NCBI RefSeq assembly: GCF_021044425.1
Contig: NZ_JAJNEC010000005.1
Span: 248,001-312,000 of the forward strand
Source: Niabella pedocola
GTDB lineage: Bacteria; Bacteroidota; Bacteroidia; Chitinophagales; Chitinophagaceae
Direction: 5' to 3'
DNA length: 64,000 nt
A program made the translations under genes and the position numbers. The notes beneath the pieces were generated by a model, which saw nothing but the letters and a program-made list of their open reading frames with translations, was not told where the DNA came from and did not search any database. Below, in pieces: positions 1 through 9,209 of the stretch (position 1 is its first letter; every line of letters starts with the position of its first letter).

Positions 1-1
1 G

Positions 2-1864
2 ATTGTAGACAGAAACCTGCTTCAGCTTGATAACCGGTTGATGGCAATTGTACCGCTTAACGAAGACGGTACATTATTGTTATGCACCCATTCCACTTTA
101 TATAAAGTAACAAGAGATGGAAACGTTATTTACCAGAAAAAACTTCCTACCGACATAGCAGCAACAGCGCTGGTACCCCTAAAAAACGGAACATACCTGC
201 TGGCTACTTCCGGAGGACTAAAATGGTACAATCTGAAAAATCATACGATCTCCCGTTCGATACTTGATTCCTTTTCTATACGGACCGTTTATGAGGATAA
301 ACAAAACAGGTTATGGATCGGTACCGACGGAAAAGGCAGCTTCTTATATACAAACAATCAATTGTATCCATTAGCCCCGGGTCCCAGAGGTGCGTTCAAA
401 TCCATCCATGCTTTTATAGAAGACAATCGCGGAAACTTCTGGCTGCCTACCAATAACGGGTTATACAAAGTGCCGGTTAATGCACTGGCCGATTTTGCAA
501 CCGGCAAAACAAGTTCGGTTTTCTGGTTTACGTTTAATAAAGGAAACGGATTAAGAACCAATGAATTTAACGGAGGTGCAAATCCTAATTTTCAATGGCT
601 GCAGGACAGCGCATTGATATTGCCATCCATTGATGGGTTGGTAAAATTTTACCCAAACAAACTTGCAACGGATTTCCCCCGGGAAAAAATTTTTATAGAT
701 GAAATAAGCATCGACGGTCAGCCGGTAATTTCAGACAGCATCCATGGAACCATCCGGTTGAAACCAACCTTTCAGACCTTGCATATTAAAATTGCCTGCC
801 CCTTCTTTGGTAATAAGGACGATCTGAAACTGGAATACAAAATTGGCACGGCTATGGGGCAATGGATCCCGGTTTCCTCCTCAGGAGTTATTTCCATAAA
901 TACATTGCCCGCCGGCGACTACACATTACAGTTCCGGAAGGCGGGCAGTGATCAGCGAACACCCGGTGGCGGCATTGCCATCAATGTGGTGGTTACACCC
1001 TTCTTCTACAAAACAGGCTGGTTCTTTGCAGGCATCGTATTGTGCATCGTTTTCCTTGGATATTTATTCGCCAGGAGGCGCCTGGTGCAACTGGAAAAAG
1101 AGAAATTAAAAATCGAAAAAATCGTCGATCTCAGAACCGAAAAGTTAAGTACGGCCATACAACAGCTGGAACATTCAGAAATTGCCTTAAAAAAGAGCAA
1201 TGAAGTTAAAGAACAAATCATTTCAACGGTGTTACATGATATCCGGTCACCGTTGTTTTCAATGAGAGTTACAGGAAAAGCCCTGGTTAAAAACTGGAAG
1301 GACAGCAACCAGGAAAATTTAAATCAGGTGATGGGGTTGAACCAGCTAATTGGTGAGCTAAGCCGCTTCACCGACCAGTTTTTTTCCTGGGCGGTAAGTC
1401 AGCAGGAACATTTTAAGGTAAAAAAAACACAGTTCCCGCTGCAGCAGGTTTTCGGAGACATTGAGGCATTGTTCAGGGAAATCTTACAAACAAATAATAA
1501 TAAATTCTCCATACAGGAAACCGCGGTTCAGTTATATACCGATAGAGATATATTGATATTGATTCTGCGGAACCTGGTAGATAATGCCAACAAGAATACG
1601 GAAAATGGAACCATCAGCATAAAGGCGGTACCGATACCCGAAGGTTTGCAAATACAGATATCCGATACGGGAAAGGGCCTGAATGCATTCCAGATTGAAA
1701 ACTTCCTGAGCAGGGATAAGGCTGTAAAAAACGGCAGAATGGGAAGTGCCATTATCCTGGAAATGCTGGATAAGATCGACGGAGTATTGTTTGTTACCTC
1801 CGGGCAAGAAAAAGGCGCGGTTTTCACCATTGCTTTAAAACAGGATCCGATAAAGAAGGGATAG
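2..1864 (+). CDS. Sensor histidine kinase with propeller and Y_Y_Y domain (5' partial)
   Basis: The frame is open through the left edge, so the N-terminus is missing; 620 codons are visible. They hold the end of a periplasmic propeller with reg_prop-type repeats (RLWIGTDGKG, NFWLPTNNGLY), a Y_Y_Y-like Ig domain, one membrane helix (WFFAGIVLCIVFLGYLF), a coiled-coil linker and a kinase core. The phosphoacceptor His lies in VLHDIRSPL (codon 1235-1237). An N-box (NLVDNANKNT) and G1 box (DTGKG) follow; the G2 box (GRMGSAIIL) is degenerate. In this family the propeller usually senses glycan fragments. Unlike hybrid HTCS regulators it ends right after the ATPase domain, with no receiver and no AraC output domain. 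It converges on the glycosidase operon next to it; control of that operon through a separate regulator is inference. Confidence 0.9.
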   Translation: MVDRNLLQLDNRLMAIVPLNEDGTLLLCTHSTLYKVTRDGNVIYQKKLPTDIAATALVPLKNGTYLLATSGGLKWYNLKNHTISRSILDSFSIRTVYEDKQNRLWIGTDGKGSFLYTNNQLYPLAPGPRGAFKSIHAFIEDNRGNFWLPTNNGLYKVPVNALADFATGKTSSVFWFTFNKGNGLRTNEFNGGANPNFQWLQDSALILPSIDGLVKFYPNKLATDFPREKIFIDEISIDGQPVISDSIHGTIRLKPTFQTLHIKIACPFFGNKDDLKLEYKIGTAMGQWIPVSSSGVISINTLPAGDYTLQFRKAGSDQRTPGGGIAINVVVTPFFYKTGWFFAGIVLCIVFLGYLFARRRLVQLEKEKLKIEKIVDLRTEKLSTAIQQLEHSEIALKKSNEVKEQIISTVLHDIRSPLFSMRVTGKALVKNWKDSNQENLNQVMGLNQLIGELSRFTDQFFSWAVSQQEHFKVKKTQFPLQQVFGDIEALFREILQTNNNKFSIQETAVQLYTDRDILILILRNLVDNANKNTENGTISIKAVPIPEGLQIQISDTGKGLNAFQIENFLSRDKAVKNGRMGSAIILEMLDKIDGVLFVTSGQEKGAVFTIALKQDPIKKG

Positions 1865-2025
1865 GTGTTATACGGATTGCCTTCATCCAACGAATGGATG
1901 GCATTCAAAACGATGCATACAGGCAGGCATCCGGCAATAAAATTTCTCCTGCATGAGGCAAAAGACTCCGCCTCCAACAAAGAGCGGATGTATTCCAGGG
2001 CTATGCGGAAGACGCTTGTTGGCTT

Positions 2026-3759
2026 TTATCTCAAAATACGGATCCCCTTTGGCGCCCGCACCGTAGTAATCACTTTGCCCGTTTTATCTTTCGTATGCTT
2101 TACCCATATTACTCCCGACGCCGTGGGAAAGGTCCCCTCGGCAAAAGAAAGATCGCCCAGGTGGGGTTGTAACCGGAACACTTTTCCTCCGGGTTCTATG
2201 GCTTTTAGTCCTAATACATGTTCAGACAGCCATACCGTAGGACCCGATGCCCATCCATGACAAAAACTGTGACGGTGGCCTACATAACAGTAATCGCCAT
2301 AAGCTGCATGCACATCTACTTTTCCGGCCGGTACCAACGCATCTATACGGGCGGCATTCTTCAGCCAGCCGATATCAAAATCTTCCCAGAACGTAGTGGC
2401 CCCTAAATCCAGCATACCGCCCCAATACTCCGAAATAATATCCATCGCCTCCTTGTATTTTCCGGCACTGGCCATTGCCTCCAGCATATAATATCCATAG
2501 AATGTAGAAAAATTCTTTGCTCCGCCTACAGACAGTACTGTGGAATAGGCCTGGCCGGCGTCCATCATTCCTACCAGCGAAAGCAGGGCGGCAGCCTGTT
2601 TGCTATTATTATGCGGCGGAACTATTTTCCGCATTTCAGCTACGGTTTCCCGGCATCGTTTCGCGGTTTCCACATCTCCCAGGATGGCACATAACGCGCC
2701 TCCCCGTTCAAGGCTCCATATCGTCATTGCCTGTAAACCGGCATGAATGGCAACGGAATCTTTGCTGGAAGGCCAGTCCAGGAAGCGGTTTCCATCCATT
2801 TGTTCGCTGCCATTCACAACTTTACCCATGATCTGTTTCAATAACCCCTGTAAATAGGGTTGTTGCTCCTTCAGGTAGCTGCGGTCGCCATGATGCATAT
2901 ACCAGTCATGCTGAATAATGATCCACCACATAGAATACGTACTGATCCCGCTCATCCAGCCGGGCAGTGGTGTGGTATTGCGGGCCAGGTCCAGGCTCCG
3001 GGGCACCACTTCATTATAGCCGAAAACGGAATTTACCGTAGATACTTCCGGATGCAGATCGCCCACCCATACCAGCCGGTCGCGTTTAATGCCATCCCAC
3101 AGATAGTCCTGCATATTTAAATGAACCGTATACGCGCCTACCTCCCAGATCTTATTCAATCGCTCGTTACTGCTTTTAAACGAACCCAGGTACGGGATAT
3201 CCCTGTACGTGGAAGCCATGCGCACTTCCTTCAAATGTATTTCAGCATTTGCATCCAGCAGATCAATTCTTGCAAAACGGAAACCCGATTCCCCGCTTTT
3301 TACTTTTCCCAGCCAGGGGATCATCAATTCAAAATCACGAATAGCATGATCGTTGGTGGACCCGTGTTCACCCAACGCCGCCATTGCTTCGCTAACGGAT
3401 TCTCCAAAGCGGATGCGCACCTTTCTCGGATGATTGGGCGCCGGCCACATACCTGTTATCATTTCAAGCGCACCATTCATTTCCCGCCCGAAATCCAGCA
3501 GGATGCTGGCGGTATCTTTCCCTGATGTTTTCAATACAATTACATCGGCATTATTCAAACTCGCCTGCCCGATCCCTTTTTTTAACAAGCGCTCCGCTCC
3601 TGTAACCCGCCCCTGCTGCCAAACAATCCGTGTTGGGTATACATACTCCGTCACCAGCGGGCTTTTGAGCTTTTCCCCTGCCTGCTGTGCCACCATAACA
3701 CCCGGGAACAGATACCATCCACAGATCCACAAAACAAGAAACCCTATGCTTTTTTTCAT
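2026..3759 (-). CDS. GH78-like alpha-L-rhamnosidase family protein, secreted
   Basis: This is a 577-residue protein with a signal peptide (MKKSIGFLVLWICGWYLF...VAQQ); I chose the ATG at 3759 rather than an in-frame start 27 bases upstream because the signal peptide begins there. A beta-sandwich N-terminal part is followed by an (alpha/alpha)6 barrel. The family hallmarks WDGIKRDRLVWVGDLHPE (about 221-238), GATTFWE (453-459) and SFCHGWASGP (498-507) are present. In classical GH78 enzymes the first motif reads DERLGW, with a Glu thought to be the general acid; here the aligned residue is Asp, so the substrate may not be plain alpha-L-rhamnose. It is the last gene of a three-gene minus-strand cluster, 51 bp after the GH106 gene, and probably acts in the periplasm on side chains of plant or bacterial polysaccharides. 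Confidence 0.85.
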   Translation of the reverse strand: MKKSIGFLVLWICGWYLFPGVMVAQQAGEKLKSPLVTEYVYPTRIVWQQGRVTGAERLLKKGIGQASLNNADVIVLKTSGKDTASILLDFGREMNGALEMITGMWPAPNHPRKVRIRFGESVSEAMAALGEHGSTNDHAIRDFELMIPWLGKVKSGESGFRFARIDLLDANAEIHLKEVRMASTYRDIPYLGSFKSSNERLNKIWEVGAYTVHLNMQDYLWDGIKRDRLVWVGDLHPEVSTVNSVFGYNEVVPRSLDLARNTTPLPGWMSGISTYSMWWIIIQHDWYMHHGDRSYLKEQQPYLQGLLKQIMGKVVNGSEQMDGNRFLDWPSSKDSVAIHAGLQAMTIWSLERGGALCAILGDVETAKRCRETVAEMRKIVPPHNNSKQAAALLSLVGMMDAGQAYSTVLSVGGAKNFSTFYGYYMLEAMASAGKYKEAMDIISEYWGGMLDLGATTFWEDFDIGWLKNAARIDALVPAGKVDVHAAYGDYCYVGHRHSFCHGWASGPTVWLSEHVLGLKAIEPGGKVFRLQPHLGDLSFAEGTFPTASGVIWVKHTKDKTGKVITTVRAPKGIRILR

Positions 3760-3810
3760 TCGTTTACTTTTAACTGATATTAGCAACCTTGCCGGTCTTC
3801 TTCCTTTTTA

Positions 3811-6800
3811 TTAATATACTTCCAGTGTTACAGGTCCCGTTAACCCGGCTTTATGTAACGGACTCTTACTGTTGTACGGATTTACAATGGTCCACGTACT
3901 TCTTTTTTCCTGCGGCAGCTGCAAATCGCCGATCAGCCGGTTCACCCAGGTATTGACTACTTTAACCTGCAGGATATTTTTGCCGCTGGTTAAATAATCA
4001 GAAATATCCAGTTTATAGGGAGCCGTCCATACATTCCCCACTTCCCTGCCATTTACAGAAACCGTTCCTACCGCCACCAGCGCGCCCAGGTTCAGCATTA
4101 CCTTTTGATTTTTAGCGGACGACAGGTCTGGCAATGCAATGGTATAGATCGCTGTACCTGAAAAATAATTGATCGCCGTATCCTTGTGTTTAGACCAATC
4201 GATCAATGTATTCATTTTAACTCCGAAGCTGTCCGTCACCGGGCTTTTGAATGCCACATCCCAGGTGCCGGTTACCGGTATAACGCTTTTGGGTACCGGA
4301 AAATTAAGTGCTCCTTTGTTCACGGCTGATTTCGATTTACGGAACAATATAAACGCACTTTCGAATTGATCCAGCTCCAGCGGCACGGTGATCTGGGTAC
4401 CATTATCCGTAAACTCCGGCAATACCCGCATCGATCCTTTGACCGCATCCCATAGTTCCGGAATGCTACCTGAGGTGCGGAATGCGGGTTGGGCAGTTAT
4501 TTTTTTATCAGACTGGTTGGCGATAAAATACAACTCGCCGTCTTTTAAAGTACGGTGCAGGTACACAATGGGGTCGTTCTTCTCCAGCTTTACATCCGGG
4601 AGCACAGAAAGGCGCTCCATAACTGCACCAAGCGTTAACCCATTTAAAACAATACCTTTTCCATATTTATTTTCCGTTTTGGCTTTTCCGTCAGCACCAT
4701 TCCACATAGCCGCACCAATACGCTGTATTTCTTTATCAGCTTCTGCATAATTTTCCAAGCTGGGCGAACGCGTTGGTTGCGGTCCTAATACCACACCACC
4801 TTCTTTAACGAAGGCTTCCAATTTACGTAGTAATTCGGGCCGGATCGTTTCCAGCTTTGGAAGTACCAATACTTTATAGGAAAGTCCATCCGGCAGCGTG
4901 AAGCGACCGTTCTTCATCGTTATACGGTTTAGCAACACCTCCGCGTTTATATAATCGAAGGCATATCCCCTGGGCATGGCCGGATCCTGCACGCCCGTCA
5001 TCTTGGGCGTATCCTCACCTATGAAGTAAGCAACATCCGCTACATAACGCCCCTGCTGTAACAGGTAGTTGCTCCTTTTTAAGTATTGCATAAAGCCCCC
5101 CATTTCATAAAACCAGGTATTGAAACGATTGAACTCGTTCCCGAACCAGGCATTTACACCCGGCAGTTTTCCTTCATATGGCTGATGGATATATACATGC
5201 AGCAATGTGTTATTAATGCCCTCTGCAAAAAAACGATCACCCCGCTCTTTAAACATGGCCGGGTAGCGGCCAAACGTATTGCCTCCGGCCGTAAATGATT
5301 CTGCTGATACTTTTGTTTTTCCGTAAATATGCGCGGCCGAAGCGGCAGCCCGGTTTTCAATATTCCCCAATTCGCCCTCGCTCCAAAACTCTCCTCCAAT
5401 TTCATCGGATTGTCCGCCATACTGCAGGAACTCCCCGGGGAATCCCCAATGGCCATAATTTTCCAGCCAGATCCTCAACCCATGTTTATGACTGATATCG
5501 CGCAGGCCTCCTACATATTCATACGCCACCATATCAGCGATCAGTCTGCGCACATCCCATAAAAAGCGGTCCGACTGCTCCTGACTGCCAACGACAAACC
5601 CATGAAATACGGGCGAAAAAGGCACCGGGTCGTAGCCATATACTTTTTTAAACCTGGCTGCAAACGCGTCGGTCCAGTTTTGCCCGCCGGTTTCATAACT
5701 ATCCTGCACGGCCACTTTAAATGACTTCCGGTCCTGCTCCGGTATCCTCCGTAAAACTTCCCCAACAAACGCATCAAAATGTGCCAGCACGTGCTCCTGG
5801 TTCATTTTATCAACTTCAAGCCCCACACCTTCCGGACTTGCCGGCCCGTTCGTTACACCAGTAGGTACCATTCCCGAATTTAAAATGATCCATGCACCTT
5901 CCGGAACATCCCATGTAAGCAACCCGCTCTTATCTACGTTGCCGGTAAGATCCAGCACCTCCTGCGGTTTTACCACGTAGGCGGCATCCTTTACAACCGC
6001 CTGCGATGCCCATTGATAATCGTGCCAGTAAGGAAGCGGTGTAGGATGCATCCGCACCAGCGTTTTTTCTTTAAAGCGTTCTACACGGGGGGCGGCGGCA
6101 ATTTCCACTTCTGCGATCCCGGCATCGCCGTGTACGTTTTTGATCAGGATCCTGTAGGTACTTGCTTCAACGGCATCGAAAGAAACCGTTACCGGGGCAA
6201 ATTGTTCAAATCCTACATTCAGGTTATTATTGCTCCGGTCTAACCGGAATGATTTAACGGGCACAAAGCCATTGCCCGTTGCTGCCTCCAGCACCACATC
6301 AAAACTCATATTGCGTTTAGCGGGATACACCGTAAGGCTTCTTGCTGTAAACGCCTTCGTTGCTGTAATGGTAATTTCATTGATATTATCTTTTGTTAAC
6401 GCAACTTCGGTGTTTACATCCTTATCAAAGACGTGTTGCAGCTCCTGGTTTTTCAGATTCGACTGAAGCCGGGGATGCAGTGCTGCAATGGTTAATCCAT
6501 AATCCCTGGGGGCCCGAAAGGCCAGCACATGTACCGGTTGAAAATCGTTGTGCGGAACCGGTAACTTCGCCTGAAACCGGCCGCCACCCTTCACCAGAGT
6601 ATCTGTGGTTGCCAGGTAGCGCATGGCCTGGCCCGGCTTTACCCAGGGCCCGCCAGATTGACTCCAGCCAGGACTATTAAACAGACCGATATCGATATGA
6701 AGTTCGGTGGCCGTTTTTAAAGCCGTATGCAAAATATCCCACCATTCGTCTGTAAAAATCTTCACCTTCCCATATGCATTTCCCGGCAGGTCATTTAACC

Positions 6801-7041
6801 CTATATTACCGATAAATGCCCGGTTGATGCCCACCGCTTTCATCGCCTGCAGGTCCTTCACCACGCCTTCTTTTGAAATATTGTCGGATATCCAGTACCA
6901 GTACACACTGGTTTGAATGGAATCCGGGGCAGTTGCAAATACCCGCTCCATACGATTCCAATCGCTGCTCTTTTTGGCAGTGCTGCATGCTCCCAACAAT
7001 AAAAAACAAAACCCCGTCAGGTATAAATGGCAAACTCTCAT
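3811..7041 (-). CDS. GH106-family alpha-L-rhamnosidase-like lipoprotein
   Basis: A 1076-residue lipoprotein: the signal peptide ends in the lipobox LLGACS. The N-terminal half matches the GH106 pattern (SVYWYWISDNISKEGVVKDL, followed by a TIM-barrel core with GLFNSPGWSQSGGPW, WLENYGHWGFPGEF and SAESFTAGGNTFGRYP); the acidic residues in the last two are conserved in the family. The C-terminal part looks like jelly-roll galactose-binding modules (GTWDVAFKSPV, VSVNGREVGNVWTAPYKLDI), as is usual in the family. GH106 enzymes remove alpha-L-rhamnose from complex pectins such as rhamnogalacturonan. It sits between a GH99-like and a GH78-like gene on the same strand and is probably co-transcribed with both (gaps 115 and 51 bp). 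No SusC/SusD pair is present in the visible part of the locus. Confidence 0.88.
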   Translation of the reverse strand: MRVCHLYLTGFCFLLLGACSTAKKSSDWNRMERVFATAPDSIQTSVYWYWISDNISKEGVVKDLQAMKAVGINRAFIGNIGLNDLPGNAYGKVKIFTDEWWDILHTALKTATELHIDIGLFNSPGWSQSGGPWVKPGQAMRYLATTDTLVKGGGRFQAKLPVPHNDFQPVHVLAFRAPRDYGLTIAALHPRLQSNLKNQELQHVFDKDVNTEVALTKDNINEITITATKAFTARSLTVYPAKRNMSFDVVLEAATGNGFVPVKSFRLDRSNNNLNVGFEQFAPVTVSFDAVEASTYRILIKNVHGDAGIAEVEIAAAPRVERFKEKTLVRMHPTPLPYWHDYQWASQAVVKDAAYVVKPQEVLDLTGNVDKSGLLTWDVPEGAWIILNSGMVPTGVTNGPASPEGVGLEVDKMNQEHVLAHFDAFVGEVLRRIPEQDRKSFKVAVQDSYETGGQNWTDAFAARFKKVYGYDPVPFSPVFHGFVVGSQEQSDRFLWDVRRLIADMVAYEYVGGLRDISHKHGLRIWLENYGHWGFPGEFLQYGGQSDEIGGEFWSEGELGNIENRAAASAAHIYGKTKVSAESFTAGGNTFGRYPAMFKERGDRFFAEGINNTLLHVYIHQPYEGKLPGVNAWFGNEFNRFNTWFYEMGGFMQYLKRSNYLLQQGRYVADVAYFIGEDTPKMTGVQDPAMPRGYAFDYINAEVLLNRITMKNGRFTLPDGLSYKVLVLPKLETIRPELLRKLEAFVKEGGVVLGPQPTRSPSLENYAEADKEIQRIGAAMWNGADGKAKTENKYGKGIVLNGLTLGAVMERLSVLPDVKLEKNDPIVYLHRTLKDGELYFIANQSDKKITAQPAFRTSGSIPELWDAVKGSMRVLPEFTDNGTQITVPLELDQFESAFILFRKSKSAVNKGALNFPVPKSVIPVTGTWDVAFKSPVTDSFGVKMNTLIDWSKHKDTAINYFSGTAIYTIALPDLSSAKNQKVMLNLGALVAVGTVSVNGREVGNVWTAPYKLDISDYLTSGKNILQVKVVNTWVNRLIGDLQLPQEKRSTWTIVNPYNSKSPLHKAGLTGPVTLEVY

Positions 7042-7156
7042 AACGAATATTTCTCCGGTGCTTACAAATAAATTAAATTTCGGTCACACAACCGTCCTGT
7101 TCTTCCCTGTATGAAAAAGCATTACGCCACTGCTTTCCGGCACGGGCATGCGGCGA

Positions 7157-8899
7157 CTATTCCAGATACAACAGCAGATTCATCCGGCCTCCGGGCGCGG
7201 TATCGCCATTGGTATACCAATCCAGGGGATCCGCCTTCTGCATATTGTCGGACCACTTTAACTCTAAGTATACATCCTTATGGGGAAGGCCCATCACCGA
7301 ATACGGAATGTCCACCATCAGCTGGTTGCCCTGCTTCATGGAACTTACCGTAGCAACGGTTTTCCATGTTTGATTAATAAACCGCTGCAAATGATTTCCG
7401 GCAACCACCCGGTAATCATATCCCAGCCAGCCGGAAGTATAGGATTGATCTGTATTTAACCAAAGCGTCATCCAGTTATCGCCCGTAACAGCTGTTAACG
7501 TATCCACGGTGTTGATATAAAAGTACAGCCGGTCTTTTCCTGCAGCAACCTTTACCGTTTTTAAATCATTTCGTCCGGTGGTATTGGTATAAACAATGGC
7601 TGGTTCCGTTTGAGCCCCCGGATGTGAGCGATGCAGGGTATCCCCTACATAATCTTCATATACCGCAGGCACCTGGCTCCAGTCGCCCCAGTTGCGGATC
7701 CCTTCTTTTTTAAATACCGCCGGTGTTTTAGCTATGCCTTTATAGCGCCGGATATTTGCAGCAAGCTGCATATAATAATTGTCGCGCAATCCGGCCGTTA
7801 ACGAGGGTTCAATATCCCTGCTGTATTCCGGACTGGCCTGATCTACAAACAATGCGTGGTTTTTATTTCCGGATTGCCGTTTCCATTTACCCGCGATCCA
7901 TTCGTTCCATCCCGTAACAAATATAAACGGCACATCCTGGCTGATTGCAAAATCCCACTGCTCCTGGATATTGTATCCATAACACATATCCTTCTCCGGG
8001 TTACCGGGCGTACCTTGCCGAAAGCTGCGGCCCCAGTTTCCCGCCGCGCCATAAAAAGCAGATCCACCCATGGATGCATCCAGGTTAGGATGTTGTGCAG
8101 TAGAAACATTAATGATTTCTTTTTGCCCTTTTTTATTATAGTAAACCTGTTGCGGACGCTGAAATTCGATCCAGGGCCAGCCATTTGTTTTTTTCCCTTC
8201 GGTAGGCCACTGCGACTCGCGGAAGGTAAAAAAATGTTCATAGTCTTTTCCCTTTGCCGCCGCAGACAAACCGATGACCAAGGGCTTTCCATCAAGATAA
8301 AACCAGCATTGCGGATAACGGTACCGGGCACCTTCTTTATAATAGGTATTAAAAATTTCCTGCATTGCAGTACCGGAAGCTGTATTTGTATAATACACCA
8401 CTTTAGGTGGCTTTCTCCCCTGCGCACTGATGGCCGCTATGGCCTTAAAAAGTACCGCCGATTGTTCCGGGTACACCAACCCGTTTGTGGCATCAATCAC
8501 TAAAAAATCAACGCCGGCATCCGTCAGCAATTGCATATTTTTCAAATGCACCCAATAATCATCGCCCCTGTAATACCCGTACACCGGCGCTCCCCAGAAA
8601 TAGTACCTTCCGGCAATACCCGCACCGCCACCCCAACCGGGATGATTGAAATCGTGAAACACTTCCGGTGTTTTCAAATAGATTTCACTAAGGTCCCAAA
8701 CCCGTTCAGCCGTTGGTGAATGTACATCACCCTGCCATAGAAAATAAAAGATCCCTACCTGCTTTTGCGGGTTACTGTTACCTACCGCATCATGCAGCGG
8801 CAACACCCGTCCCAGATCATCAACACCACTAAACACCTGGCACCGGGATGCAAGCCCGGAACAACATAAAAAAGCAAAGCAAATAAACAATCGTATCAC
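7157..8899 (-). CDS. Secreted GH99/GH71-like TIM-barrel glycosidase
   Basis: 580 residues with a signal peptide (MIRLFICFAFLCCSGLA). The body begins KQVGIFYFLWQGD and contains DAGVDFLVIDATNG, YPQCWFYLDGKPLV and FVTGWNEWIAGKW. This layout (F-Y-F-W start, D-F-L-V-I-D strand, late WNEW motif) is typical of GH99/GH71-like barrels that include uncharacterised Bacteroidota enzymes. The last 150 or so residues look like a beta-sandwich carbohydrate-binding module. I cannot name a substrate. It is first in the minus-strand glycosidase cluster, upstream of the GH106 and GH78-like genes, so a role in the same rhamnose-containing glycan is likely by context. No convincing TAnnTTTG box was seen in front of it. 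Confidence 0.65.
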   Translation of the reverse strand: MIRLFICFAFLCCSGLASRCQVFSGVDDLGRVLPLHDAVGNSNPQKQVGIFYFLWQGDVHSPTAERVWDLSEIYLKTPEVFHDFNHPGWGGGAGIAGRYYFWGAPVYGYYRGDDYWVHLKNMQLLTDAGVDFLVIDATNGLVYPEQSAVLFKAIAAISAQGRKPPKVVYYTNTASGTAMQEIFNTYYKEGARYRYPQCWFYLDGKPLVIGLSAAAKGKDYEHFFTFRESQWPTEGKKTNGWPWIEFQRPQQVYYNKKGQKEIINVSTAQHPNLDASMGGSAFYGAAGNWGRSFRQGTPGNPEKDMCYGYNIQEQWDFAISQDVPFIFVTGWNEWIAGKWKRQSGNKNHALFVDQASPEYSRDIEPSLTAGLRDNYYMQLAANIRRYKGIAKTPAVFKKEGIRNWGDWSQVPAVYEDYVGDTLHRSHPGAQTEPAIVYTNTTGRNDLKTVKVAAGKDRLYFYINTVDTLTAVTGDNWMTLWLNTDQSYTSGWLGYDYRVVAGNHLQRFINQTWKTVATVSSMKQGNQLMVDIPYSVMGLPHKDVYLELKWSDNMQKADPLDWYTNGDTAPGGRMNLLLYLE

Positions 8900-9121
8900 C
8901 GGTTATTATTTTTTATTGATGCGCCACCGTTCAAAGCATGTTATACCTTATAAGCAACCGGCCGATGACGTTTGGCGCACGCGCAACAGTGAACGCGATC
9001 AAAGCAATGCTTGCTGATTACAAAGGCTCCCGCAGGCAACAGGATGGCAAACACTTAATTGAAGCTGCAGGATCCACGAATAAATAAAACTTGCCTGATA
9101 TAACTGTCCTGTACTTACCTG
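8900..9121. other. Non-coding stretch, nothing recognised
   Basis: Together with the following hairpin this is a 310-bp spacer between two minus-strand genes. It must hold the promoter of the glycosidase cluster. I found no open frame with coding features, no RNA gene and no exact TAnnTTTG box facing the 8899 start codon. Confidence 0.5.
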
Positions 9122-9155
9122 AAGAGGCACCCTTTTATTAAAAAGGATGCCTCTT
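9122..9155 (-). terminator. Intrinsic terminator of the orphan lipoprotein gene
   Basis: The arms AAGAGGCA (9122-9129) and TGCCTCTT (9148-9155) pair perfectly, and the stem continues with CCTTTT/AAAAGG around an ATTA loop. It lies 55 bp past the stop codon of the minus-strand gene at 9210-10403. A-rich and T-rich flanks make it a plausible terminator for that gene. Confidence 0.75.
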
Positions 9156-9209
9156 AATTCCTTCCCGGGAAGTTCTCCATCGTTCTATCTTATAAGAAAG
9201 ATCGTTTTA

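Noticed and set aside
1865..2025. A hairpin (TGCC...GGCA around 1878-1903) between convergent genes
   Set aside because: The stem is short and interrupted and has no T-run, so I did not call a terminator.
7856..8503. A 215-codon plus-strand frame opposite the GH99-like gene
   Set aside because: No motif; the opposite strand has a complete glycosidase with signal peptide.
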